Positions 47,732 through 58,145 of a stretch of 64,000 nucleotides of DNA are shown piece after piece. The notes below the pieces were generated by a model. That model ran no database searches. It worked only from the letters and a program-made list of their open reading frames with translations, and was not told the DNA's origin. How positions within the stretch are numbered: position 1 is the stretch's first letter; each line of letters opens with the position of its first letter. The stretch is from Isoetes taiwanensis (lineage: Eukaryota; Streptophyta; Lycopodiopsida; Isoetales; Isoetaceae): positions 3,447,799 to 3,511,798 of the forward strand of contig JAJEKV010000040.1 of the NCBI GenBank assembly GCA_021234155.1. Direction: 5' to 3'. Both the position numbers and the translations under genes were made by a program.

Positions 47732-49716
47732 TCCATTTCAACTGCCTTTCCGATAATGTTTTCTGTGAAACAATGTGCCTAATACTTTAGTGGTCAGTCA
47801 AAATATGAATCGTCGACCCTAAAAGTTAGTGTCGCCACACTTTCAAAGCATGAATGACAGCCAGAAATTCCTTATCATAAACACTATATCTACTTTCCGT
47901 GTCAGAAAACTTCTGACTTTCATAAGCAATAGGATGACCATCCTGCATCAAAACGGCGCCCAAAGCCATACCACTTGCATCAACACATTACAAGAAAGGT
48001 AGACCAAACTTTGGCAAACGCAGAACAGGAGGATTAACCATGGCATTCTTCAAAACTTGGAAAGCAAACTGATGAGTATGATTCCATTGAAAAGGAACAT
48101 CTTTTCGTAGCAACAAATATAAATCTGAAGCTAAACGAGCAAAATTCTGTACAAACTTCCTATAATAACTGCATAAGCCCAAAAAGGAACGCAATGCAGC
48201 AACTGAAGTAGGTACTGGCCAATCCACAATTGCTTGTACCTTACTGGGATCAACTTTAAGACCCTCAGCGCAAATAATATAACCCAAATATTCAATTTTC
48301 CGATTGGAAAAATATACTTTTCTTAGGATTAAGAGTAATAGACTCCTCCCTTAACCGACGGAAAACCTCCTGCAAATGCAAGTAATGGTCATCCTCGGAC
48401 TTACTAAAAAATAATATGTCATCAAAGAACACGACAACGTAAACGCCATGCATATCTTCAAATATTCGCCCCGCATTAGCCTCGCAAAAGAAGCTGGCGC
48501 ATTTGTAAGTCCAAATGGCATGACCAAAAACTCATAATATCCAAAGGTTGTCCTAAACGCAGTCTTATGAACATCTTCAGGCGCAACCTTAAGTTGCCAA
48601 TACCCTGACTTAAGATCAAGACGGCTAAAAAACTGTGGCACCTTGGAGTTGATCAAACAAATCATCTGCCCTTGGTATAGGAAAACGATTCTTTATGGTT
48701 ATCTTATTCAAAGCGCGATAATCTATACACATGCGCCAGGAATTATCTTTTTTCTTAACCAACAGGACAGGAGCACCAAAAGGTGAAGAACTATGGTGGA
48801 TCAATCCAGCTTGAAGTAACTCATCAAGCTGGCGCCTAATCTCAACTTGTTGGCCATGCATTCTCTGATAAGGAGCTTGATTAGGAGGTTCTTTCCCAGG
48901 AAGAAGATCAATCCTGTGGTCCTCCAAACGTTGGGGTGGCAAAGTTTGTGGAATTTCATTTGAAAAGACATCATCATAATAATGCAAAAAGATTGTTTGA
49001 CGCTCATTTAATGGAGATACATCAGACTTAGGACGCAAAACCACCAAATACACAAAATGAGTTTTCATTGCCAAATGTTTAAATTGTACAACAGAAACTG
49101 TTGGAATTGGGGAAACAATATCATCCTTCACAAACTTGAAGGTCTTTTTACCCCCTTCCAAGGATAACATAACAATACCCGCTTTCCAATCTATAAGAGG
49201 ATTGATAGCCTTATGCCATGGCATGCCGAGAATAATATCCATACCGCCAAGGTCAGAAACCATGAAAGAACGTTTACAGATATATCCCTGCAATTGAAAT
49301 TCAACATCCTTGACCATAAATGAAGAAGGCGGAGGGGCAACATTCAAGAAAGCAGAAGACAATTCTACATCACTTGATAAAGGAATACAAGTTAATTTTA
49401 GTTCTTTTACCAAGCGAACAGAAATAAAATCAAACTCACTGCCCGGATCGAATAACATATGTACTTTTTGATCTTGAATAGTAGCCCAAAAACGTAAGAA
49501 ACCACTATTCTCAACAGAATCCATATCCGATCTTTCCCGGACCGTAGCCACCTTCTTCCCTTTTCCATCTCCGCGAACAGAAGCTACTTTCTTAGTTTTG
49601 TCCTCTTTCTTAGTCCCAGACTTAAGAAGAGGTGTAGCTTCCTTTCTTTCCCCTTTCTTCTTTTCCAAATAAGTAGGGCATTCATAAAACTTATGATCGG
49701 TTGAATAATAAAACAC
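47732..49716 (-). pseudogene. Gypsy protease, reverse transcriptase and RNase H
   Basis: Protease: [13 protein letters not shown] near 49440, with LFDPGS where active copies usually have a [31 protein letters not shown], then after a frameshift near 48640 [23 protein letters not shown] and [10 protein letters not shown], and in a third frame the catalytic [10 protein letters not shown] near 48420. RNase H start VDASGMALGAVL lies near 47970. At least two frameshifts separate the parts. Confidence 0.92.
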
Positions 49717-49757
49717 CTATTCTCCCGCATAAGCCGCTTCTTGCCAGCGAAAATTTT

Positions 49758-50466
49758 AGTGGCCCAGGCGGGCCATTCGGCCACAAATTACAGGTTCAGG
49801 CAAAATGCAACAGCCGACTTGAGTAGGATGCCTTATCTACGAACTACCTACAGATTCGCCATTTCGTGGCACTTTATTGCCTATTACGACATTAGAATGG
49901 CCAATTAGATGTTTGCTAATTGGAGTGGTATCAACTTTGGGGCCAATTCAGTCCCAAGTGAGAACTAGATATGCTTATGGAATGGCCATTTAGGCCACTT
50001 GGCCATTTAGGCCACTTGGCCAACATTATTAGTAATTTTTATTCCTAAATATATCTACCAACTAAGAATAATCCCACTCTTTTGGAAAATCAAATGTCAA
50101 GGCATTTTTCAATCCTCTTTATGAAGACTATGGCATCCGATTTTCGATTCTGCCTACCAGCCATCTCTGCATTATTGAAATACAGAGGGTATGAATTCAA
50201 ATTCATACAATATGTAACTTAAACACATTTATATAGGGTAGCGACTTCTTTATGTTTCGGCAACTAGCTCTATATTTAATAAGAATCTAGCTAAAAATGG
50301 CCATTTGAGCTACACATTATTAGATATTTGGTTCAGAAATTGCCAATTGGGTTGCATCCACATTAGAAAAAAATAGGAAAAATGGCCAGTTCAGGCTACA
50401 CTTTTGGGGGCATATTTTACAAGGAATGGCCAATTCATTATACTTATACAAAATTATATATCCCTT
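49758..50466. mobile_element. 709-bp insertion inside gypsy gag, flanked by an 8-bp duplication
   Basis: AAAATTTT occurs at 49750-49757 and 50467-50474. Removing one copy plus the insert (717 bp, a multiple of three) rejoins the minus-strand gag frame from RIKHARSRENF to the [13 protein letters not shown] zinc region. The insert is AT-rich with many tggcca phrases and no ORF. An 8-bp target duplication suggests an hAT-like non-autonomous DNA element, although I see no convincing terminal inverted repeats. Confidence 0.75.
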
Positions 50467-50474
50467 AAAATTTT

Positions 50475-51384
50475 CCCTGCTTCTTGCATGCTTGATACGA
50501 TTCCTTAGGCTCTTTGGCCCAACAGGTTCATTATCTGCAACGTCTGTGTGCGGCCGTTTGAAGGGCCTAGACCCTGGAGCAGATCCCATTGATTTATCCC
50601 GAAAACCACTCGCCTCTTTCATTGAAACTTTGAGACTACGTTGAGCATTAATGGCTTCCGTGAGGGCAAAACCTTCCTCCTCTACTTTCTCTGCCATCTT
50701 ACAGAGCTCACCAAAAGAAAGATTGGCAACTTGCAGGTCAAGCTTTGCCCGTACCCAACGATGAACCCCACCCATGAGTTTTTCAGACTTCTCAGTATCA
50801 TTTTTACTAAGCTGAAGTCCTTTCTTTAAAACTCGCGCGGCGAAGGCTCGAACAGTTTCCATGTTTTGTTGGGTCAACTTATTCCATTCAGCGATAAGAT
50901 CTCACTCCCAATTATGACCCAAAAAACGATTTTTGATTTGCTTTTCAAATTCCGCAAAGGTAACAATAGGTTGATCGACTGGTTGGTTCTTCTGGATATC
51001 CAGCCACCAGTCCTTTGCAACCCCATCCAGATGACGCTCAACAAAATGTAACTGAGTGTCTTCGTCATCCTTAGTCTTAGCAAAATACGAATTCAAATCC
51101 CGTAGCTATGCAAAAAGTTCATCCGCATCACTAGTAGCAGCGGAATACGTTTTGAATTCAATTTTGACATTGGCACCCGTTTTGATGACAATACTTGGAC
51201 GCCCTGCAGCTTGCTGCAACTGCGCCACCGGCGCTCGCAGAGAATCCAACTCTTGCAGCTCAGCAATTCGAGCCTCGACAGCTGCAAGCTTTTCTCTCAT
51301 GAGCGAATTGTCATGCTCTAACTCAAAAACTTTTTCCTTGAGTTCCTCATCCTCAAAGTTAACATTGGCAGGAGAACCGGCCAT
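50475..51384 (-). pseudogene. Gypsy gag
   Basis: The ATG at 51384 starts MAGSPANVNFEDEELKEKV, followed by a coiled coil. A retrotransposon gag domain follows with GVAKDWWLDIQ, FEKQIKNRFLG and KLDLQVANLSFGELCKMAEK. Two in-frame stops interrupt it, at 51106-51108 and 50902-50904; all three segments are in the same frame. The zinc region beyond is displaced by the 709-bp insertion. Confidence 0.88.
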
Positions 51385-51390
51385 CGAAAC

Positions 51391-51408
51391 TTGTTGCTCT
51401 AATACCAC
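51391..51408 (-). promoter_or_regulatory. Primer binding site of the gypsy element
   Basis: On the minus strand, directly after the 5' LTR, it reads GTGGTATTAGAGCAACAA. This is a close match to the initiator-Met tRNA primer site with one change from the usual TGGTATCAGAGC. Confidence 0.85.
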
Positions 51409-51638
51409 TAAAATGGACTCTTGACGTGGCACGCTATCTCACCACCCAACCACGAGTCCTCCGCTAAGACACCGCTGCCCCAGAGCTCTCCCCCGAGCTA
51501 CTATATAGCATGCACGCCCCCCTTTGGTCCTTCTTTGGACCAAAGGCCCTCTTTGGACCATAGGCCCCCTTTTGGACTAAAAGCCCTCTTTGGACTAAAA
51601 GCCCAAAGAAGCCATCCACGTCCTTGGCATATATAGCA
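51409..51638 (-). repeat. Gypsy 5' LTR
   Basis: 230 bp, direct repeat of 46421-46648; on the minus strand it runs from TGCTATATATGCC to CCATTTTA. Confidence 0.93.
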
Positions 51639-51643
51639 ACAGC

Positions 51644-52353
51644 TGAAGCCCCAGCTGGTTGAAAACTCCAACTTCTCTTATCTGGAATCTAAGAACAACA
51701 GAGCCCATCTGTAAGCAAGCAACGACGGAGGCGCTGTTTGAAGCCGATGCCGCTGTTGCTGCTTGCTTCGTGAAATAGAAGGCAATGGAGGCATTCCTCA
51801 CAAATAATGACACTCACCATAAGTACGGCAAGAGCTGTTGTTTCACATAGAAGAGTGGAGTCGAGACTGAGTCTAACAAAATGAACGAGAAGGGAAAAAC
51901 TGCCCAAAAATTTGTCGGGAAAAAAAAACTGCCGAATCCTCCAGCCCTGGCTATGACTCCATGCTAAAGCAACTAGAAGTTGCCGGGTTCAAGGCCAGAA
52001 ATAGCCAAAATTAAATCCAATAGGTTGAGCAGGCCTCCGTTTGGGCCGTATTGCTTAAGAAATAGCAGCGTCTAACAATCCCAAGCCGCTACCGTTAGCA
52101 TCAGGGGAAAGAAAAGTGCAGAAGGGAAGGAGAAATCTGAGATGAAGCCAAAGCCGAGTCCGACAGTGAGCATCATGTCTTCGTCTTCGGCAAAGCAAAC
52201 ATAATTTGAACTATGATAGTGGAGGTAAGAGAGATAACTCAGACGACCAAAATAGTCCCGCATGCGGAAGAGGGAACGCCTCATGCGTCTGCACATGCGG
52301 CATTCCGGCACAAATACCAAAGCCATCTTTCTTTAATAAAGAAGATGTTACCT
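51644..52353 (-). other. Possible host exons between gypsy element and inverted repeat
   Basis: Minus-strand frames at 52326-52072 (84 codons, Met- and Cys-rich start) and 51907-51689 could include exons of the gene whose other pieces lie at 45.2-46.4 kb. Composition is ambiguous and I recognise no domain. Confidence 0.25.
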
Positions 52354-54036
52354 CCTCGTAACACATTAGTCCAGCTCAAAAATTAAAAGTTTTGCAAGTT
52401 TCGGCACAAAAATCCAACTTAATATGCTTTGCAAATTGAAGCTCTGCTAAAAAACATATGCGGCAACAAGAAGCTTTGCTCAAAAATATTTGTGGCAACA
52501 AGAAGCTTTGCAACAGGAAGTTTTGCTAGATGTGTATATTGGCGACGACGGTTTGCTAGGAGTGTATCTCTGCAAGAAGATCCAGAAGCTCTGCAAGAAG
52601 TTCTGTAGAATGCTCTGCAATAAGCTCTGATGTTGTTTACTTACGAGCTGTTTACCTTAAAGAAATTTCAGGTGTTTACTTTGACATTAAGTATTGTGTG
52701 ATAAAGGTTGCATCATATAAGAGTTGAGGGCCATCTTCGATGGTTTTATAATAAAATGGCTAGGCAAATCATAGCATAGCAAGCTTGCCAACAAAATGTG
52801 TTTTCATACAAACATTGTTATTATTAAGACATTCATAGAGCATACATTTAAATGATGTCCCCACAATAGTGTAGTGCTATGATACAATGATTTCGAAATG
52901 GCCATTCAATCTTTATCATATCACATATTAAAGGATTCAATTGGAAATTGGATGTTTGTTACACCACACGTTTATCATATGTTTTGCTAAGCCAAAGTTT
53001 GAGTGTTGTGCTTCATCCTCTTATCAAGCATACATGGAGAAAGAAATTGCTACTTATTTTTCAATGTAGCACTAAATTAGATGATTTGTAATGGCCTTGT
53101 AAATGCAAAGCGACATTGTCATTGCAATGCCAAACATATACAAATCAATCAAAAAAAGGTTATAGTTTATTATTAGAACATGCTTCATCTAGAGAGAATA
53201 TAGTCAAGCTCAACCTATTGAGGTATATGTGACATCTTTAATAGATATTGGAAGTCATCATCATGATATTAGAGCTCAAGTACGAGGGAGATAAAGATAT
53301 TGGAAGTCATCATCATGATATTAGAGCTCAAGTATGAGGGAGATAAGGTCCAAAATGTAGAGAATATCACCAGCCACAGCTAATGCTTTAATAAATAAGA
53401 ACATATGGTTTCCATATGTAATAATACTTTCCATATGGCTGTATAGCAAATATATGGCGGCAGCTTCCATTTTCCAATTGAATCCTTTAATGTGTGATAC
53501 GACGAAGATTGAATGGCCATCTCGAAATCATTGTATCATAGCACTACGCTATTGTGGGGGCATCATTTAAATGTACGCACTATGAATGTCTTAATAATAA
53601 TAATGTTTGTATGAAAACACATTTTGTTGGCAAGCTTGCTATGCTATGATTTGCCATGGCCCTCAACTCGTATATGATGCAACCTTTATCACACAATACC
53701 TAATGTCAAAGTAAACACCTGAAATTTCTTTAAGGTAAACAGCTCGTAAGTAAACAACAACAGAGCTTATTGCAGAGCATTCTACAGAACTTCTTGCAGA
53801 GCTTCTGGATCTTCTTGCAGAGATACACTCCTAGCAGACCGTCGTCGCCAATATACACACCTAGCAAAACTTCCTGTTGCAAAGCTTCTTGTTGCCACAA
53901 ATATTTTTGAGCAAAGCTTCCTGTTGTCGCATATGTTTTTTAGCAGAGCTTCAATTTGCAAAGCATATTAAATCGGATTTTTGTGCCGAAACTTGCAAAA
54001 CTTTTAATTTTTGAGCTGGACTAATGTGTTACGAGG
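52354..54036. mobile_element. Long inverted repeat (arms near 0.6 kb)
   Basis: 52354-52947 and 53471-54036 are inverted copies of each other. The outer ends read cctcgtaacacattagtcc on the left and its complement on the right; the inner ends read ttaaaggattcaattgg and its complement. By eye the arms are over 90 percent alike. Arms include short repeated phrases such as aagaagctttgc. The roughly 520-bp loop holds a tandem duplication. No transposase is present. It could be a fold-back or MULE-type non-autonomous element, and a transcript across it would form a long hairpin. Confidence 0.85.
53243..53346. repeat. 52-bp unit duplicated in tandem
   Basis: Two copies of a 52-bp unit starting agatattggaagtc (53243 and 53295) differ at one or two bases. 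They lie in the loop of the long inverted repeat. Confidence 0.9.
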
Positions 54037-55599
54037 TAAAGCATGGTTGCTTTTACAAATTGCCATGTTTGAAGACTTTACCCTAACAAGTATTGAAGCT
54101 AAAAAATTTGTGATTACAAGCCGCATTTCAGTGGGATGCATTCCAGAGAATTAAATCAGAAAAAGATATGCTAAAGATAAATGTCGTGTTTTTAGGATCT
54201 ACAATGCTCAATATGGAATGGATACAAATTTTGGAAACTACGTTCTGAGTTGAGAAGTTCTTCCGTCCCTACAACATTCTGCTTCTATTTCCGTGGTCAT
54301 GGATATGGCAATGACGTTTGGCTTCAGATAGATTATACTTTTTTATCTTTATTTCTATTTTTATAGCAGAAATTTAGAACTCTTCTGAGTTGATAAAGGA
54401 AGCAAAAACTATTCAATTCAAGCAAGCGTGCATTTCCGTTGCTGTTGCTCTTTGTTTCTGTTAATTTGTTATTACAGGGGCAAAGGCAGGAAACCCACGG
54501 AAAATGAAAATATCATTTTCTGGTCATCTAAGAATATCATTTTCTAGAGTTAAGATTGTTAAGTTTTTGGGACTTTTGGTAAATAGTCCTGTTTCTATCA
54601 AGGGTTTAAGGGTTTTATGTCATATGCATCCTTCGTGTGCAAACATAGTTTCCCATGTGGGATTCTTTAAGGTTAGCTATTGCATAGTTTTTTATATCAT
54701 GTGGATTGTAATTTTTATTGTCTCTGAGGTTTATATCATGTGGGCTCTGCAATGCCATGGTTTTCAAGGTTCATTGACCATGTATGCGTATAGGATTTAA
54801 GCTATTACATTAATTTTACTGATACATCTCTTAGATCTCATCACATAATAGAATCATTTATGATGTAAGTTAAGTTATTCATTACAATCATTAAACATAG
54901 CAGAAGCTTTTTCAGGATTTACAGATGCTTGGCATCCATGTCGTCCAATGTTTGAGAGCTCAAATTACACAGGAAGCGACACATCGGATCTGGCATTTGT
55001 GGAAATTTGTGTAATGGGATGTCGTTCACGTCGCTGATGCATTCAAGAATTTGTGGGACGGCGGAGCATGCTACATTGAATCCATTAGCATCTGTTGTAC
55101 AGTTGGTCCTATGTACCATGGCAAAGAAGAAATGGTAGAGCAACAAATCGATGAGGCAACCCTTTTGTTTATGTATGCCTTTTGTTTATGTTTGTGTGGT
55201 ACAAATTACTTGATCCTAGAAAGGAATGTAGTTCATTAAATAATTCAAGTTTGCAAACTACCAACACAAACAACTGTCATAGAGAGTTTATTGGCTATGA
55301 GGCGTAGCACGGCGGTTTTTTACTTCATCTGAGGCTCAAATAATGTTCTCCTATTTAAAGTTACGGATGAAGCCATTGTGTCCTAAGATATCAATTTAAT
55401 TCTTTTGTTGTTGCTCAACATTTTGTGATAAGAGGAGGAGTTTATGCTATTGTGGAGAAGATTCCAAAGTACTTCCATAGACGTGTGTGAGTGATCATAG
55501 TGGTTTCCATACGATGGGCTCTACTCTACCTTCAAACGTAACATTCTGATTGCCTTGCAATGTTCTGATTGCCTTGCAATAACTTAGAATGCACTGCAT
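54037..55599. other. Gene-poor stretch
   Basis: No gene is established. A minus-strand frame at 55146-54919 (75 codons) contains CTTDANGFNVACSAVPQILECISD and looks protein-like, possibly a lone exon or part of a decayed transposon; it is not assigned. Confidence 0.4.
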
Positions 55600-55767
55600 G
55601 TTGAACAGGACTTCCAAGTCTTGCAAATTTTGTATTTTAATAAAAGTCTTGAAAATTTTGTATTTTAATAAATGTATCTTAGTGTATGTTGAACAAGACC
55701 TTCAGGTAATAACTTAGAATATTGAACAAGACTTCCAGTCTTGAAAATTTTGTATTTTAATAAATGG
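55600..55767. repeat. Diverged tandem repeats at the left flank of element II
   Basis: The phrase cttgaaaattttgtatttta followed by ataaa recurs three times, and tgttgaacaagac recurs between copies. Similar text (tgttgaacaagaccttcagg, ttgcaaattttgtatg) continues right of element II at about 56850-56890, so element II landed inside this repeat array. Confidence 0.8.
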
Positions 55768-56835
55768 CATCGATCCGAGCCCTCGGATCGACATTCTAGA
55801 AGGAGTGAACATGCATGTCTTGCATGCATGCATGCCTTCTCTGGTTGATCGCTATATTAGGCGAGGTTCTTCATCGACGTCTCATCGGCGCTTCCTCTTC
55901 TTTCTCAGCAGTACCCTATTCTCTTTTCTTTGAAACCATGCAGGGGAGGGGCTTCTCCATGCTTGGATTGACCAGTTTGGCGTTTCTTTCATGCTGTGGC
56001 ATGTCCTTTCTCGGCCTTGCCTCTTCTTTAGCCATAATCTTTTGACCTTCGTCCTCGATCCCGTTTTGATATGGAAGTTCTCTTCTATTTGGGAGGTTTT
56101 TGTCGTTTTCATGCGAGCTCCTTCTAGAATGACATCGATCCGAGCCCTCGGATCGACATCCTAGAAGGAGCGAGCATGCATGTCTTGCATGCATGCATGC
56201 CTTCTCTGGTTGATCGCTATATTAGGCGGGGTTCTTCATTGACGTCTCATCAGTGCTTCCTCTTCTCTCTCAGCAGTACCCTATTCTCTTTTAGTTGAAA
56301 CCCACCCTCCCCCCTTAATTGTTTAATGTATTTGTCGCCTGGCATGCGTGACCAGCCCCTCTATTTGAAGAGGTTTTTATTTTTGTTATCGTGTAGCACG
56401 CATGATCAGCCCCTCCACTTTGGGAGGTTTGTTTTGTCACATTTGTTCTCGTGTTGGTGTTGTGCGTGTGCAGGGTTGGCAGCGGCGGCTTCCGACTTCT
56501 CCATTCGTGGGTTTTTTGGGAGCGAATTCTCAGCCTTACGTTTGTCCAAGCCCCTTGCCGAAGGCTTATCACTAGGGTTTTTCCCCGAAAACCCGAAAGG
56601 GCGGGGTTTTTTAATCCCGGTGATAAGCTTTCGGCAGGTACACAAACAAACATCTATTAGCATTGTATTTCATGGGGTCCAAGTTGTATAATTGGACGTT
56701 CCCTTTCTTTTTCTTCGTGGGTAGTTCGCATGTGCGCGGCTACCCACTATCCACCATTGTAGAAAATCTGTTGAGATGAATGAGAAGTTTATCTATGAGG
56801 TTTTTGTCGTTTTCATGCGAGCTTCTTTTATAATG
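55768..56835. mobile_element. Composite split-repeat element II
   Basis: A1 is 55768-55928, the internal part ends with b1 at 56091-56131, A2 is 56133-56296, C follows, and b2 is 56795-56835. ATG preceded by A residues occurs at the left flank, at the b1/A2 junction and at the right end. The b1/A2 junction forms a hairpin: ctccttctagaatg pairs with catcctagaaggag around CGATCCGAG-cc-CTCGGATCG. C begins with a pyrimidine tract (cccaccctcccccctt) and holds structured-module copy 4. It is non-coding and the cleanest example of the architecture, at 1.07 kb. Confidence 0.78.
56557..56635 (+). other. Structured stem-loop module, copy 4 (element II)
   Basis: Arms gccgaaggcttatcac (56557-56572) and gtgataagctttcggc (56620-56635) pair at 15 of 16 positions plus one G-U. 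Relative to copy 1, paired positions changed on both sides (cgc/gcg to cac/gtg; gag/ctc to gaa/ttc), which is covariation. Confidence 0.85.
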
Positions 56836-57604
56836 TAATATTAGTGCATGTTGAACAAGACCTTCAGGGTTGCAAATTTTGTATGTTTGATAAATGTATT
56901 TTTTGGAGAAAGTAACATATTTTATTGGTATAAATGTGGAGCTTTAAGGTGGAGAAATAGATATGAATAAACATTTAACCATTACGATTGAAATGAAAAG
57001 CTTTGTGCAATGAGAACACTATGCATGTTCGTAGGTGGTTGCTTTTTAAGAGTAATGCTCTACTTTTAAATAATTACTGCCTCTCACAAAGGTATGGGCT
57101 TTACACCACCGAGCCAAAATTGTATGTATATGAACTTAATTTGTGTAACCGTCAGCTTTGTTAGCATTTTTTTTATTACCTTTGGGGTTGCTCCACTTTT
57201 AACACCAAACGGAATATCTTAGCTGTAAGTGAAGGAAAGTTTTTGAAAGCATGTGAAACCTACAATTTGGTGTGCTTCTTGTAATATACCGGCCTGGATA
57301 GATAGATGGTAATACTAATGCACATAGTGTTTCAAAAGCTATCGAACAATTACATGCTTTCTATAAAGTTAGATATTTTAATATGTTTTTCATGAAAGCC
57401 CAGCAACGCTGGGCACTTTTTCTAGTATGCATATATTTGCAGATACATGGAATACTACTTGATGCTCCAAGGAATGAGCCATCCCTTTCATTTCTTTGAC
57501 CCTCTTTTTCACTCGACATTGTCCAAGGACACAAATAGTTACAAAACAATAAGGAAACGTGTGAATCTGGATAAGTGCCGATGCTGATTTTTGCACAGCT
57601 TGTG
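56836..57604. other. Gene-free AT-rich stretch
   Basis: I see no gene or clear repeat after the short continuation of the flanking tandem array. Confidence 0.5.
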
Positions 57605-57926
57605 ATGGACATCAATCGGACTGTTTTTACGATTGTAAGCCACGCGTGTCTCGCACAGAGATATAAACTAGGGATATATCACTTTGATAGCTTGGGCTTG
57701 CATGGAAGAAGCAGACATATTGAGAGGTTAGTGCTTGCTCGTTGCATTTTGTTGTTGTAGCACAATGACAACAAACTTTGAATGCAGGTTCCTGGAATTG
57801 CTTGGACACAATAATTTCAGCTTTACAACCTCAGATGTTGTGAAAATTTCCAGAACGCCTCTTCAAACCAATGGTCATTCATGTGGCCCTGCCATATGTT
57901 CGTTTATGCACAAATTTGTGTTGTAA
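57605..57926 (+). pseudogene. Ulp1-like (C48) cysteine protease fragment
   Basis: Two exons, 57605-57726 and 57788-57926, join through a 61-bp GT-AG intron, giving SRHIER followed by FLELLG in frame. YHFDSLG and PLQTNGHSCGPA match the Asp region and the Gln-(x6)-Cys active-site pattern of Ulp1/SENP SUMO proteases; a His lies 15 residues before the Asp. Only the catalytic C-terminal half remains. Such domains are often carried by plant DNA transposons, and this one lies tail-to-tail with the transposase-like gene at 58.1-62.5 kb, so it may be part of the same element. Confidence 0.72.
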
Positions 57927-58145
57927 CCTCGATTCATTTGAATGAAAATTCATATTCAATTCATCTCACAAACAAAGGAATCAAGTGTTCAGAAGAATTC
58001 AAATCCTCAAAAGAAATCAAGACAAACTCATTTTCCACGGTGAAGCACAAAACTTCACATGAGTTAGAAAACTTCTGAGAATGGTTTTACATTTCATCAT
58101 CATCGAGAAAGAACTTGGGTAAATCACAGAAAATTTTCTCCTCAT

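Larger units (their letters stand above)
46421..51638 (-). mobile_element. Ty3/gypsy chromovirus-type retrotransposon
   Basis: The element reads on the minus strand. LTRs are at 51409-51638 (5') and 46421-46648 (3'), about 230 bp and roughly 97 percent alike. ACAGC precedes 46421 and follows 51638, the likely target duplication. Order is PBS, gag, protease, RT, RNase H, integrase zinc domain, chromodomain, polypurine tract. The integrase catalytic core is deleted, RT has frameshifts, gag has two in-frame stops and a 0.7 kb insertion, and the chromodomain is split by a microsatellite. It is defective. Confidence 0.93.
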
